NCBI RefSeq assembly: GCF_036588685.1
Contig: NC_086374.1
Location: 31,922,886-31,986,885, forward strand
Reading direction: 5' to 3'
Source of the DNA: Mytilus trossulus
Lineage: Eukaryota > Mollusca > Bivalvia > Mytilida > Mytilidae
Length of the DNA stretch: 64,000 bases
How positions within the stretch are numbered: the stretch's first letter is position 1; the number at the start of each line of letters is the position of its first letter. Of this stretch, positions 1 through 12,001 are shown in pieces. Below the pieces are notes generated by a model. That model did not search any database and was not told the origin of the DNA. It saw only the letters and a list, made by a program, of their open reading frames with translations. The translations under genes were made by a program, and so were the position numbers.

Positions 1-165
1 TGGCACTTTTTGGAATTTTGGATCCTCAATGCTCATCAACTTTGTACTTGTTTGGCTGTATAAATATTTTGATACGAGCGTCACTGATGAGTCTTGTGTA
101 GACGAAACGCGCGTCTGGCGTACTAAATTCATAAGCCTGGTTCCTTTGATAACTATTTACACGTA
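1..165 (+). repeat. Dispersed mussel repeat family A, copy 1 (3' part)
   Basis: This segment shares a long block with 1645-1985, 3487-3890 and, inverted, 10695-11055 and 14745-15020. The core is 'cactgatgagtc' followed by 'tagacgaaacgcgcgtct' and 'cctttgataactattt'. The copy is cut by the window edge. No coding function is visible. I recognise the motif as common in mussel sequences, but that is recollection, not a search. Confidence 0.75.
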
Positions 166-894
166 CAACATTTCGACTCTCATGGATAGTTGTCTCATTG
201 GCAACCGTATCACTTTTTATGTTATGTGTAAGTGTTTATTAATAATCTTATCTGGACATCATCATACAGCTAAACGAAGTTTATTGACATGTTAATTCGG
301 ACAGTTATTCAAAAACTTAAGACTTTCAGACTTTTTCTGTTTGTTGAAAAGATAGATGTATCAATAACACCTCTTGGCCTTTAATTGACATACTGTGCTG
401 TATTAAGAGAGCTAGTATAATGTTTACTTTGCCGACCAGTAGGCTACTGGTCGGCAAAGTAAAAAGTATACACAATCGTCATTCGTCAAAGGTAGACAAC
501 ATGTAGGCCAAATCTTAATTAACCTTCCCTGCCTAACTGTTCAAACAAATATTTCATTAAACACCAGCAAGTAACCAATTTGCATACAGATGACGGAATA
601 ATTAAGTATATTAAGGCAATATTATTGTTTATTCATAATCAACATTTTTAAACGTACAAGATAGAAGATCTGCATTAATATTTGTGTATAAAAGTGGCAT
701 ATGAATTCTTTTTTAATTGTGAAAAAATAAGTTAAAACTTACCGAAGTTGTCATTCTCTGTAAGGAAGAAAATAGATAAAACTATGGAAAAAAAATAATA
801 ATCCTTATCTATATGTAATATAATGGTAATTGAACGGTAAATGAGGACATAATTTATCAGGGAAATATTAAAAAACCTTATAAGGCTTGGGCAT
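166..894. other. AT-rich intergenic DNA with one perfect short palindrome
   Basis: No gene is recognised. A block resembling the tail of family D ('gttgtctcattggcaa') occurs at about 183-210. A perfect inverted repeat lies at 423-463. The rest is AT-rich without a convincing ORF. Confidence 0.5.
423..463. repeat. Perfect 20-bp inverted repeat with a 1-nt centre
   Basis: Bases 423-442 are the exact reverse complement of 444-463, with a single G between them. The arms contain 'ctttgccgaccagtag' and its complement. Nothing nearby explains it: no TIR flank, no gene. It could be the remnant of a fold-back element or of a transposon excision. Confidence 0.9.
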
Positions 895-1446
895 GTTCGT
901 CTGGTATTCGATTTGAATATTATAAGGTTAATGTTAGTCTGGTATTCGATCTGAATATTATAGTGTTAATGTTCGTCTGGTATTCGATTTGAATATTATA
1001 AGGTTAATGTTAGTCTGGTATTCGATCTGAATATTATAAGGTTAATGTTCGTCTGGTATTCGATCTGAATATTATAAGGTAATGTTCGTCTGGTATTTGA
1101 ATATTATATGGGTAATGTTCGTCTGGTTTTCGATTTGAATATTATAAGGGTAATGTTCGTCTGCTATTCGATTGAATATCATAAGGGTAATGTTCGTCTG
1201 CTATTCGACTGAATATCATAAGGGTAATGTTCGTATAGTATTCGATTTGAATATTTTAAGGGTAATGTTAGTCTGGTATGCGATACAAATATTATAAGGT
1301 AATGTTCGTCTGGTATTTGATCTGAATATTATAAGGGTATTAATTGTAGTCTGGTATTCGATTTGAATATTATAAGAATAATTTTAGTGTGGTATTCGAT
1401 CTGAATATTATAAGGGTAATGTTTGTCTGGTATTTGAATATCTTAA
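895..1446. repeat. Minisatellite, 36-38 bp unit, about 14 copies
   Basis: The unit contains 'gttcgtctggtattcgat' followed by 'gaatattataagg', and is repeated head to tail with indels (for example 'gttagtctgg' variants). The later copies are more diverged. It is not open in any frame and lies in an intergenic region. Confidence 0.92.
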
Positions 1447-1644
1447 AGAATCTTGTTTGTCATTAAAAGCATCAACCAAAGTTGAAATCAGCGACTACCT
1501 TAACCAAAAACATATTTAGTTTATAGCGTATCTTTTTTTTTTTACCTTTTTTGGTATTTGACTAAAAAAAACTTTTTTTTTGTATCAAAGTAAGATTTAA
1601 AGAAAACCATGGATTAGATTAAATAAAATATACACATAAGATAT

Positions 1645-1985
1645 GGTGGAGATTAATCTCCCCGAGGGTATCATAAGCCCAGTAGTCAGCACTTCTGTGT
1701 TGACAAGAGTTATCATTGATATGTTTATGATATAAATTAACCGCTAGGAAACTTTGAATTTTCGAAATACTATGGCTTTTCTAACTCAGGAATAGATTAC
1801 CTTAGCTATATTTGGCAAAATTTTTAGGAATTTTTTATCATCAATTCTCTTCACATTCATACTTTATTTGGCATTTTAAACATTTTTTATTCGAGCATCA
1901 CTGATGAGTCTTCAGTAGACGACACGCGCGTCTGACGTAAATATAAAATGTTAATCCTGTATCTTTGATAAGTTTATATATGTAT
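1645..1985 (+). repeat. Dispersed repeat family A, copy 2
   Basis: The order of blocks matches copy 3: 'ccccgagggtatca', 'cccagtagtcagcac', 'tatttggcaaaat', 'cactgatgagtc' and 'acacgcgcgtct'. It ends near 'ttgataagttt'. A short remnant related to family E ('ggttgtcgctttgacgcatt') follows at about 2015-2060. Confidence 0.8.
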
Positions 1986-3486
1986 ACCTACGGCTGTTGG
2001 CTGCTCTATGGTTGGGTGGTTGTCGCTTTGACGCATTCACCATTTCCTTTCCCAATTCTATCTGTTATAAAATTTGTTTTTTTTATGAAAAGTATACGTA
2101 TAAAATTTTCTGACGTCAGACACGTGAATCAATGATTGTGTTTGTAGATTGATATTTTTGTGTTCTATTAAATTGTTCCTTTTGAAATTGTTACACGATG
2201 GTGACTGCTGTACCCATATCTTGACTATTTTACTTATTATATCTGTTTAATTCACGCATCATTGTAAATATAACTGTCATCAAAGTGAGAGGTTTAGCGC
2301 TTTAAAACAAGGTTTAATCCACCATTTTTTACATTTCTCTGCAAAAGAAAAAGACCAACAGACAAACAATAGTGTACACACAGCATAGAAAACTTTAGAT
2401 TCTGCAGTACGAATATCACCAAAAACAAAATGTTCTCAAAAATTCATTATAAAAGGACAAGAAAGTTCTCGGCACCTGTTGTGTTACTCAGGTTAGTGGA
2501 AAACCCGGTCATTAGTCTAATTCTGTAGGTCACATGCTTGAAAAAAGGTACTGGATTGTACTGACGTCATTCGGATGATATCTGCTGTCACCTCTGAAAC
2601 GGATAATCTCTAACGGTCAACATGAATATAATGTACCGTTATTTATTGTCAACTTGACTATCAAAAGTCGGATAAAGCAAGTTTCTATTAAAGCTGCAAT
2701 CCTACTTTAGAGTCATGACTTCACAAGTAATGTAACATATCAGGATGACTTCTGCCATCTATGACACCAAACATCAAAGATATTTCACAACAATTATTGT
2801 TTCAATCAATTCTGGTAAGTGCTAATTAATTTCATAAAGTTTGAACAGTTTCTTAAAGTTCAAACATCGAATCATATTAGACCTTTATGCTACGTTTGCA
2901 TAACGATTTAAAACAAGTACTTTGATGTTCTTTCCTGACAATTTTAAGATCAGTTTATTTAAGAAAAAATAGAAACGGAAAATTTCGTATGTAGTCGGGA
3001 AGAGAATTATGAAACGATGGGGATAAATAATCAATAACCCCATAACAGTTTTAACACAAATAGCGTTGTTTTACTTACAGATTGCAATGGAATTTATAAT
3101 TTCTATATCAGAATTAAGAGTACTACATTTGTTTCGGTATTCACAAGTTTAGTCATATATTTCTTAAGCATTGGTTTGACGTAAAGGTGGTCTTTTCTTT
3201 TTGTTCCGGTCTGTTTTTGGTTGTTTGTAGATGTTATTCGTCGATTAATGACAAGGTCGTTGGTTAAAGTTTCCCAAGAATATAATTTTACACGTATGAT
3301 GAAGAGAGTGTAGTAAAAGGCAATCCTCTTTAAAAGTAAAAAGTCCATAGATACAACAGACAGTTAAATCCTTCTTTTTTCTTCCTAGAAAGTTGGATCT
3401 GCAGCGCTCTATTATTTCTTTTTCTGAGATGCATGTATTATCTACACAAAGATAGAAATGCCATACATGTAATATTTGGTCTGGTA
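1986..3486. other. Intergenic, no gene recognised
   Basis: Apart from the family E remnant at about 2015-2060, no repeat, RNA gene or exon could be supported here. The short minus-strand ORFs around 3103-3600 are low-complexity and overlap family A repeat sequence. Confidence 0.5.
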
Positions 3487-3890
3487 CCATGGATAACAAT
3501 TTCATATACTGGGTCGAAGCCACTGCTGGTGGACGTTTCGTCCCCGAGGGTATCACCAGCGGCGGCAGCCCAGTAGTCAGCACTAGGGTGCTGACATGCA
3601 TATCAATTATATGGTCATTTCTAAAAATTGACTGTTACAAAACTTTTTCGAAAAACTAAAGACTTTCTTATAGCAGGAATATGTTATCTTAGCCGTATTT
3701 CGCACAACATTTTAGAATTGTGGGTCCTCAATGCTCTTCAACTTTATACTTGTTTGACTTTTTAACTATTTTGATCTGTGCGTAACTAGGGAGTCTCATG
3801 TAGACGAAACGCGCGTCTTGAGTAATCCTGGTACCTTTGGTAAGTATTAAATTATAATCCTGGTACCTTTGATAACAATTACTGAACTGT
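3487..3890 (+). repeat. Dispersed repeat family A, copy 3 (fullest)
   Basis: This copy starts in 'actgggtcgaagccactgc' and continues through a hairpin-forming section ('gctggtgga' against 'tcaccagc' around 'cgtttcgtccccgaggg'), 'cccagtagtcagcac', 'ctcttcaacttt' and 'gtagacgaaacgcgcgtct', ending in 'cctggtacctttg'. It is the most complete copy in the window and defines the family layout. Confidence 0.8.
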
Positions 3891-5049
3891 AAAGTGTTAA
3901 AGTGTTAAATTAAGACACAAGAGCTCTATCGTCTGTGTAACATATTCATAACGACATGCAATGCGCAATTGATGTTGAGATATTACTAATTGAATTATAT
4001 AAATATAAACAATATCTTGTTCACACAATTCCAGTTGAAATGTTAAAATGTCATGTAACAATGGTTTAATATTTCAATTTATACATTGGAAAAGAAGATA
4101 TATGAGTCAGGTATACATGAGACCCAAAACTCAAGGAAAAGAAAATAAGCAATCAATTTAATAGAACTCTTCTTAGGTTTTTTGTTCGTTGGCTAAACTC
4201 AATGATAAATCAAACCTCGCAACATTTCAAGACATTCCATTAAACGTCCAATAAAATATAACGAGGGAAAATGTTGTTTCGTTGTTAAGTATGAAATTTT
4301 CTTCAGTGTCAAACCATATATTTACTTTTATATTTTTAATGATAAAAACAATTATACCTTATATGATTATTTAAATTCAAAATATTTAAAATGATTTCCT
4401 TGTTATTTGTTTAATAGTTTTACTGTTTAATGGTCTTTTATGTGAAAGATTTTTACTGTTGTAAACATAACAAGTTATATGTGACAATACTTTAATGCAA
4501 AGTAACAATATACAGTCTGAAAGTAATGATATAATAAAACTAAACTCTTAATCTGTTTGAATGCAACATGTCTCAGTGATGTTGTTTGGTTGTTTTAAAG
4601 ATCAAGTTCAGCTACAGGTTTGCAAACTGGTCCTCACATTCATATATTATTTGGATTGCAAATGTCGTAGGCATATATTTTTTAAGGTGTTAAAATTGTC
4701 ATATGCCAATTCATTTTATGAAAACAAAACCAAATAAGGACACAATTGTATTAATATATCGGATACATACAGTTTCGTTCTTCTCACAATAATAGTTTCC
4801 TTTATTAGTTTTTTTGAATTATTAAACTGAGTATTAATCCTCATATAATTTTTATTTAAATAAGATTATGAATTTCACAAATTTAGCAACTTAAAAATAT
4901 GCTATAGTCTATTTCAGCACGAGTGACTCAACGTAAAACATAGCCTATAACATTGAAATTGAAGATTAACAAATGAGACACATAAATCAGATTGTAAAAA
5001 TGTAAGGAATATATAATTAAAGTTCAAACGATTTGTAATCACAAGCATA
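3891..5049. other. AT-rich flank 3' of the RING gene
   Basis: No gene is recognised. On the minus strand this is downstream of the RING/B-box gene. TTTATT at 4851-4856 (AATAAA on the minus strand) lies about 195 nt past the stop codon and is a possible polyadenylation signal. Confidence 0.4.
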
Positions 5050-6366
5050 TCAGTTGCCTAAATTATTCCCAAACCTTTCCAACTTAAACGTTTTGATAGT
5101 GCCATAAAGAGAATCACTGCACCATACGATTCCATTATCATCTATTACTATACCTGGCACTACTCTTCCAAATTTATCCTCGCAATCTGTTATACCTAAT
5201 GCAACTAATTCACCAAATTTGTTAATTATATGAAGGTGGCCTTCAGGTGTACTACTAATAAAATTACCGTCAGAGCTAGAACAAATCCCTGAAGCATGAA
5301 AACATATCTGCCGTTCTATTAGAATTGAAGATCCCGATATTTGCTCAATTGTTTTGTTACCACCCTTATATACTGCATACCGTCCATCATTATCATGTAC
5401 AATTGTAACGGTATTGTTTTCCATATCTGCAATTGCGATTACGTCATGCTTCTTATCATATGCAATTTTATGTGGAAAATCAAACATTCCAAACTGACTG
5501 TCAAGAGTTTGAAGAAGTTCTCCGAAACTAGAATATAGTTGTAAACATCCCTGTCCGGATCTTATAAAAGACATATCCACCTTCTTACCACACGTAAGTA
5601 TATTTCCATTTGATAACTGAACTATATCAACGGGTAGAAAATCGGGACAATCAACGAATGTAGACCAATTACCGAATTTGTAGGAAAGTATAATTCGATT
5701 AAGAGGAAAAGTCCCCAATAAATCACCTGTGTTTAGTTCACATATCCCTTTGCACTGATGTGGTGTATGAATTTTATCTACTGTTTCCCCATATTGATTC
5801 ATAAGTAATATGAATGGAACACCAGAAGGTACTACTAAAATACTTCCAGAAGAAGCAAGTCGTATTGAATGTATGATACGACAGTCGTTTTCTGGTAGTG
5901 ATTCAACAACAAAATGTGTGTCCAGCTTATAAAAATTTACTGTTTTTAAATTCCCTAATCGTCTTAAAAATGATGCGTGGAAATTTATTCTGGCTTCACT
6001 CATTTCACTGCCATTGTTGTTATCTTTGATGGTTGGAGAATGGGAATGTTTTTCAGAACAAACCCCACATAAAGACAAACCACAATCCTTGCAACTTACA
6101 GAATCTTTCAGTTGCTTTTGACAATTCATGCAATATTTATCTGCTTCGGAAACACTCACAAAATAGTTTGTCACTAAACGATCAAGTCCGTCATTTGGTA
6201 TTTTGCACTCTGTGCGACATAGAGGACAAGATAAAGTGTTCAGCTTTGGTCCAATCTCATCGGAATAAGCTTTTAAACATCTGAAGCAAAATGTGTGTCT
6301 ACAGTCTAAAATCTTTGGAGATGTAAATCTCTCAAGACATATTGGGCAGGTGTCACTTTCTTCCAT
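5050..6366 (-). CDS. TRIM-like RING / B-box / beta-propeller protein (probable E3 ubiquitin ligase)
   Basis: A single uninterrupted frame of 438 residues. The N-terminus is a C3HC4 RING finger: Cys7, Cys10, Cys22, His24, Cys27, Cys30, Cys47 and Cys50, with the CPICLERF start. A second zinc cluster follows (Cys79, Cys82, Cys92, Cys95, Cys100, Cys103, His107, His109), spaced like a type-1 B-box. From about residue 130 to the end, beta-strand-rich segments such as HKIAYDKKHDVIAIADMEN and GIVIDDNGIVWCSD resemble NHL-type propeller blades. The order RING, B-box, propeller is that of TRIM2/3/71-like proteins, which are ubiquitin ligases. Here the coiled coil normally between B-box and propeller is missing or very short. 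The start is the first Met, five codons before the first RING Cys. Lack of introns is common in expanded bivalve TRIM families. The substrate is unknown. Confidence 0.85.
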   Translation of the reverse strand: MEESDTCPICLERFTSPKILDCRHTFCFRCLKAYSDEIGPKLNTLSCPLCRTECKIPNDGLDRLVTNYFVSVSEADKYCMNCQKQLKDSVSCKDCGLSLCGVCSEKHSHSPTIKDNNNGSEMSEARINFHASFLRRLGNLKTVNFYKLDTHFVVESLPENDCRIIHSIRLASSGSILVVPSGVPFILLMNQYGETVDKIHTPHQCKGICELNTGDLLGTFPLNRIILSYKFGNWSTFVDCPDFLPVDIVQLSNGNILTCGKKVDMSFIRSGQGCLQLYSSFGELLQTLDSQFGMFDFPHKIAYDKKHDVIAIADMENNTVTIVHDNDGRYAVYKGGNKTIEQISGSSILIERQICFHASGICSSSDGNFISSTPEGHLHIINKFGELVALGITDCEDKFGRVVPGIVIDDNGIVWCSDSLYGTIKTFKLERFGNNLGN

Positions 6367-9300
6367 TATCTATCAATTAAAATAAGTAGAAATAAGTAAA
6401 CATTTGTATATGCCAATTGTGATGGTTTTTTGAAAGTTTTGGTATTTTCAAATATTTGTTTGTCGATTTTCCAATTTTGACCTTTTTCAATATGCATATT
6501 TTAAAAGTATCTAATCATTGAATCATTATAACAAGTAAGCTACATTGACGTTTTGAGTTTAGTTGTTATCAATATATATGCATCTTCAAGGATATTATAA
6601 GTTATCTACATTCATATCCGTAGCACCTTGAAGTATCCAAGTACACAGGGTACTGAAGGATGTTAAAATATCCATATCTACGGATATGAACGCAGACAAC
6701 GAATGTATCCCCGATCTTAGTCTAAATCTGGCGATTTTTAGAGAAATTCGACCACAAAGTCTAACGTGAAAGTAACGGTTTTTTTTCATTTTTTATATAT
6801 CTTTTATTGAAATTTGGGATTTTGACATATTCTTAACGCCCCCCCCCCCCCCCCCCCCCCGGGTGTATGGTTCTACCATAGGTAGTACAGGTAGACAAAT
6901 AGAACACGTTTTTAATCTAAAGACAGAGAAAGTAAAATGGGTCGAATTTGCGCTCAAACAATTTGTGAGAGTTACATCATAGACGGTATGACGTCAACGT
7001 GGATCATTTGCATAGCTAAGTCAGCAGTCCCATTCATTGACAATGTCACAGTGGCAGAATAGTGATGCATTTACTAAAATGAGTGCAAATAATCGACATA
7101 TTGAGATAAAATCGTTAGTTTGTTAAGTATCTAATTATACAGATACCATGGATTATCTACAGAAGTCGATATTTCATAAGGAACAACCATGGAACTAAGG
7201 AAAACGCGCGTGCATTTCCCCAATGTAAAGGGTAGCAACGTCCGGGGATATGGATTAGCAACACTCAGGGGGCTATGGGTTTTGTAACGACGTGCGTTAA
7301 CCAATCAAAATCCTAAAAACATACTTAGCCGGGGATAAGATACCTTATTCAAAATGGGTAACTATGTTTACATAAATACAAAACCTTTTTCGTAAAAGTA
7401 TATATATATAATTCAATAATAAAATAGGTCAAGTCCTTGATAGTTCGTGTACGGTTTCATTACGGTCCTATGAAATATGTGTGATATAATTGTGTGCCTA
7501 TGTTACTCACAAATTATACTTCAAAAGATCATTATTTCGCAAATGCATTAAATGTTGAACATAAATCTAAGATGTTACGCCTTGTCATGAGTACCAGTAC
7601 CTTCGTTTTACCAATAAGTTTGTCCATAGATAACAGGTAATTATGCAGGTTTGGTACACCCACAAACATCGAAATTCGTTCCCAAAATAAGTAAACATGC
7701 CTCAAAGAGGGCCCATTTTCTTTTTTTGTTTTGTTTTGAATTAACATGTTATACTTAAATAGAGCATATAAAAAGAAAAAAAGTGAAGAAGCTTCAATCA
7801 CAACACTTTAAGGCTTAGAAAGTATTTTATTACATTTTATTGGAATTATAACTTATGAAGCTTATTTTCAATAAGTTTATTAACTATGTAAATTCAGACT
7901 TTCGCCCACAAATTAAACATAAAGTCCTTCAGAGTTAAAGTTTTGAAAGTGCACCGACCGAGTTTACTCATCAATAAACTTCTTAAATACAAACCGTAGT
8001 TTGATAACTAGTATATCTTTCCTTGGGTCATTACGAATACTAATGGTGATTCAGTCACTTTATGGTTCCATCCATTCAGAGTCCAGTGACGTTGACAATA
8101 CTTAAATTATACATTCGAATTTGTAATTTTTTTGTTTGCAGTTTTGGAAATTGACTTCCAACAGCATTCAATTCTCAAAGCTTAAATTGAGTTTTCTGCG
8201 TCATGAGTACTAAAATATGTACCATAGGAACAAAAAGAAACCAGTTTATTCGAACCCTCTTTTTAATGTGCGAGATGTACTCATTATACACCAATCGTCA
8301 TTCTGATCAGGCGTAAATTATCATTTCCGTAAAAATATATACCAGCTATCCATCTATTTGGTTTATTTAATGAATGACTGTAATATTTGTTCTGTCTATG
8401 ATAAAATAGGCAGAAAAAATGTTAGCCATTCCTTATAATTTAATTCTAAATTTCATTTTAATCAGGAGTAAATCATGAAAACACGTTAACGACGTCACAG
8501 TCACATGACAAAATTCATGTCTATGAGCTGATAGACAAAACACTGTCAGCCAATCAGAATACGTGTTACATTCAAAACTAAAGTATACGTAATTATGACT
8601 TTATACGCAATAATAGTATATCTCTGTTCAATAGTCATAAATCAATTTTACTGAAACAAATCCAAACCGAGGGATCAACTATATAAAGATGTAAACAACT
8701 TTTATTTACGTACCAGTACAGATGAAAGACCTATATCAAAATTCGTGTACAAAAGTAATATGTAAATGTTATATAGAAAGAGTCAATTCTTACCGAAGTT
8801 GTCAATCTCTTCCTTATAGATGAACTATTATAAATTAAGGAAAAATAATTTCAAGATCGAAAGAAAGATGACAAAATATTAAATAATGATTTTTTTCCCT
8901 AATGCATGTCCTGCATATATACCAATACGGAAATAAGACGATGGACAAGGAAATATTTTTTTTGTGGAAGTATAAAAAAATAGCTTTTATTTTAATCATT
9001 CTGAACTTAGTAATGATTCTGTTGTATTCCTTTAAGGTAGATGGGGTGTCAAGATTATAATCCATATAATTTTTTAATAATTTGCCAAAATGTAGTTTAT
9101 ATTTTGCTTGTTTATAACATTAATAAAAAGAATGTGTCACGGTACTTATCTTCACACTTCAGGTTGTGCAAAATTGTCAGATTGTGTGTAGATTATGCAT
9201 GGAAAGCATAATTTTACGCCATACAACGAAAACTACACCATAGAATTTTGAGATACCATTTGAGAAGATAGCTCCAATATTAAGCCTTCAGATAAGAAAA

Positions 9301-10180
9301 AGAAAAAACGGGGTCACCGGACTCGTTTTCTTGCTTCATAGTAAAATGGGTAAATTCCAAACACATTCTATTGTAAAAGTAACACTATCTGAATTGTCTG
9401 CTCTTGTATTTGAGTTGTTTCCCCTCATTAGGCAAAGTTTGAAAACATTGAATCAAACAAAAGTATTCGTTTTTATGTGATATACAACCATAAATATGAT
9501 AAAACATGGCATTTTCTATATCATAATATAAAATCTCACAAATGAATTGCCTACTTATCTCAGAATTTGTACATTTTATCAAAGATCTATACCTTGTTCT
9601 CTGGTATTTCAAAATCCAAGATGGAGGAAGACACCCTATCTACCTTAATTTAGATACTTATGTGTCAATTTGGTCATTAAAACCATCGACTAGTTTACAT
9701 CAAGTTTACAGCAGCGTCTACCTAAACCAAATATGTTTTATCCTATATATATATTATATTATATCTTCCACTTTCCAGGTGTGGTATTTGAAAAAAAATA
9801 CGGTTTCTTGTATAAATCATTTTTCAAAACATGAGTTATTGTTCTATAAATATTGAGTTCGTTTTTAAAGTAAAGTCAGTCTGATTCTAATCAAAACTCT
9901 CAGCGCTCCCGTGTTCTGGTGTGTCTGAGAGGTTTGATTTTAAGTGAACCATGATATTTTTTTATTTGCAATTGCGATTATGGGTAAAAATGGTCTAACA
10001 TATTTTCAGCTATGTCATTTGTAACTGTTTTATGATTCAATTTTGTATGAATTGATATTTGGTCTTTCATTAGATCGTAAAGTTGAGCAACATTGAAATC
10101 ATGGCTCGCAAACAAATAAACAACGTCATTGTCAATTGGATATACAGTAGTTTAGATTAGTTTAAACATATTTATTTATA
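6367..10180. other. Gene-free AT-rich region with a poly-C tract
   Basis: No exon or RNA gene could be supported. A run of about 22 C lies at roughly 6839-6860. Short ORFs here (for example 7532-7801 minus and 9542-9856 plus) have no recognisable domains and AT-driven composition. Promoter elements for the RING gene would lie just above 6366, but no clear motif was seen. Confidence 0.4.
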
Positions 10181-10440
10181 GTGGATTGGGAAACAAGTTT
10201 TGCAACTTACATTAATCCCTTTCCACTTTGCGGGTACGAGTGCTGCCTTGTAGCGGCATTAGCCTACTCTTTTTCGAAATCTACAAGGGTGTCTTTAACG
10301 TGCAAGAGATATGGCTCTCTCTTAACACGGGTCAGCCATTTATCGTCCCCTTCCGACGGACTATCATCGTTTCCTCAAGACCATACTCGCAAATGGTGTC
10401 AAGGGAGAGCCGAAAATTGAGTTCCTGAAATTTTCATCCC
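10181..10440 (+). other. GC-richer island of unknown origin
   Basis: About 250 bases stand out from the AT-rich surroundings ('cgggtacgagtgctgcc', 'acacgggtcagccattt', 'gtccccttccgacgga'). Two overlapping ORFs of 66 and 79 codons cover it, but neither matches a family I know. It looks like a dispersed repeat rather than a gene. Confidence 0.3.
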
Positions 10441-10694
10441 GAACGGGAATGGATATACAGTATATGCTGCAACATATATTTCAAATTATTTTTTGTGTGA
10501 ATCCAAAGTCCTCAAGAGTGAATGGGGTCTATAATGAATAAGGTCCATTTAACGAGTACGTTTTTTTTATTTTCTTTGTGATTTGTATCAAGACACAACC
10601 ACATACGTCGAAACGGGGTGAGATCTATGAATAGAGAGCTTAGTATTTTATAAGTTTTAAAAACCTTCTTCATCTCTTTTAGGGGTAGTTATTT

Positions 10695-11055
10695 GAATTA
10701 ACTCATCATAGATACCTAGATTGCATTTTTTTTATGACAGACGCGCGTTTTGTCTACAAAAGACTCATCAGTGACACTCGAATAAAAAATGTTACAAAAT
10801 AGATAAAGTAAGAAGTTGAAGAGCATTAATGGACCAAAAATTCTTAAAAGTTTTGCCAAATACAGCTAAGGCAATATATTCCTGAGATAGAAAAGCCTTA
10901 GTATTTCAAAAATTCAAACTTTTGTTAACAGTTAATTTATAATTATGGACATATCAATGATAACTCATGTCAACACATAAGTGCTGACTACTGGGTTGGT
11001 GATACCCTCGGGAAATTCATCATAGATACTAGTACCAGGATTGTATTTTTTTTAT
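10695..11055 (-). repeat. Dispersed repeat family A, copy 4 (inverted)
   Basis: Read on the minus strand, the blocks appear in the same order as copies 2 and 3: 'ccgagggtatcacc', 'ccagtagtcagcac', 'tttggcaaaa', 'cactgatgagtc', then a diverged 'agacaaaacgcgcgtct'. It ends near 'ggtatctatgatgag'. Confidence 0.8.
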
Positions 11056-12001
11056 CGACTTATTGAAAGTCATGCTTTATCAGACATTCTGTGATGTGTA
11101 CTCGGAATTCTCAAACATTCAGACCAGTCTATCTTCTTTGTTTAATGTTAAGCTCCTTGAATATTTAAACGAAGAAGTAGAAGGTCATTTTAGTAATTCA
11201 ATCTGATTAAAAAATAGATCGTTGATTTGCAGTATAACGAAATCAGAGATCTATATTTAAATTAGATTTAGTATTTTTATACTCAATTTCCCCCTTTTAA
11301 ATTCGATCAATGGAACGAAAATGTTGAAGAAAGGAACACATATACAAAATCAGGATATGCAGTATATTGTACAAGATACCAGGAGATAACAAAACAGAAC
11401 CCAAAGCAATTAGTTATTAAATAACGTCCCATTAATGAAAGAATACTCACATTCATTTAAAGCAAGACCAAGACACTTAAAATTTTGTTTCAAAATTATA
11501 GCTACCTTAACTCTTATATAAGTGACTATTGATTTTTTTACATATTAAACTGCAAATCTTAAAACTAGCAAATCGATGCTAATCCCAAAGCGTGCAAGGC
11601 GATATAATACTTTTATTAAGTTATAAATTTAGAAAACATGATTGAAACGACACCTCTTTATCGTTGTTAGTTATATAAATATCCACAAATATGAGTGTAG
11701 ATGTAATTTACCACTTTTGGGTGGATTTCCGAACAATACTTCCACACTGCCTTTCCTATTTTATGGAGGTGTCAAAACTACACTGTCCGTAAAGTTGTGA
11801 CGAAAAAGAAGACGTGCAGTACCTTTTACTTTGAACCCAGAGTAGAAATCACATTCATAAATATTTTGTGTACAAAAGTAAAGTGAAGTTGATCGTTTTG
11901 AATTAGCAATAGTAAATCATGAAATAATGGTACAAGTAATATATAATTATATATGTGATGGTGATAACAATTAACACTCAGTATTTATTTCATTTTACTA
12001 A
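11056..12001. other. Intergenic; CISD3 3' flank
   Basis: No gene was seen. TTTATT at 11984-11989 (AATAAA on the minus strand) lies about 13 bases past the CISD3-like stop codon and is the likely polyadenylation signal of that gene. Confidence 0.5.

Noticed and set aside
895-1446. CRISPR-like array (regular repeats)
   Set aside because: Units are contiguous with no unique spacers, and the surrounding genome is eukaryotic; it is a minisatellite.
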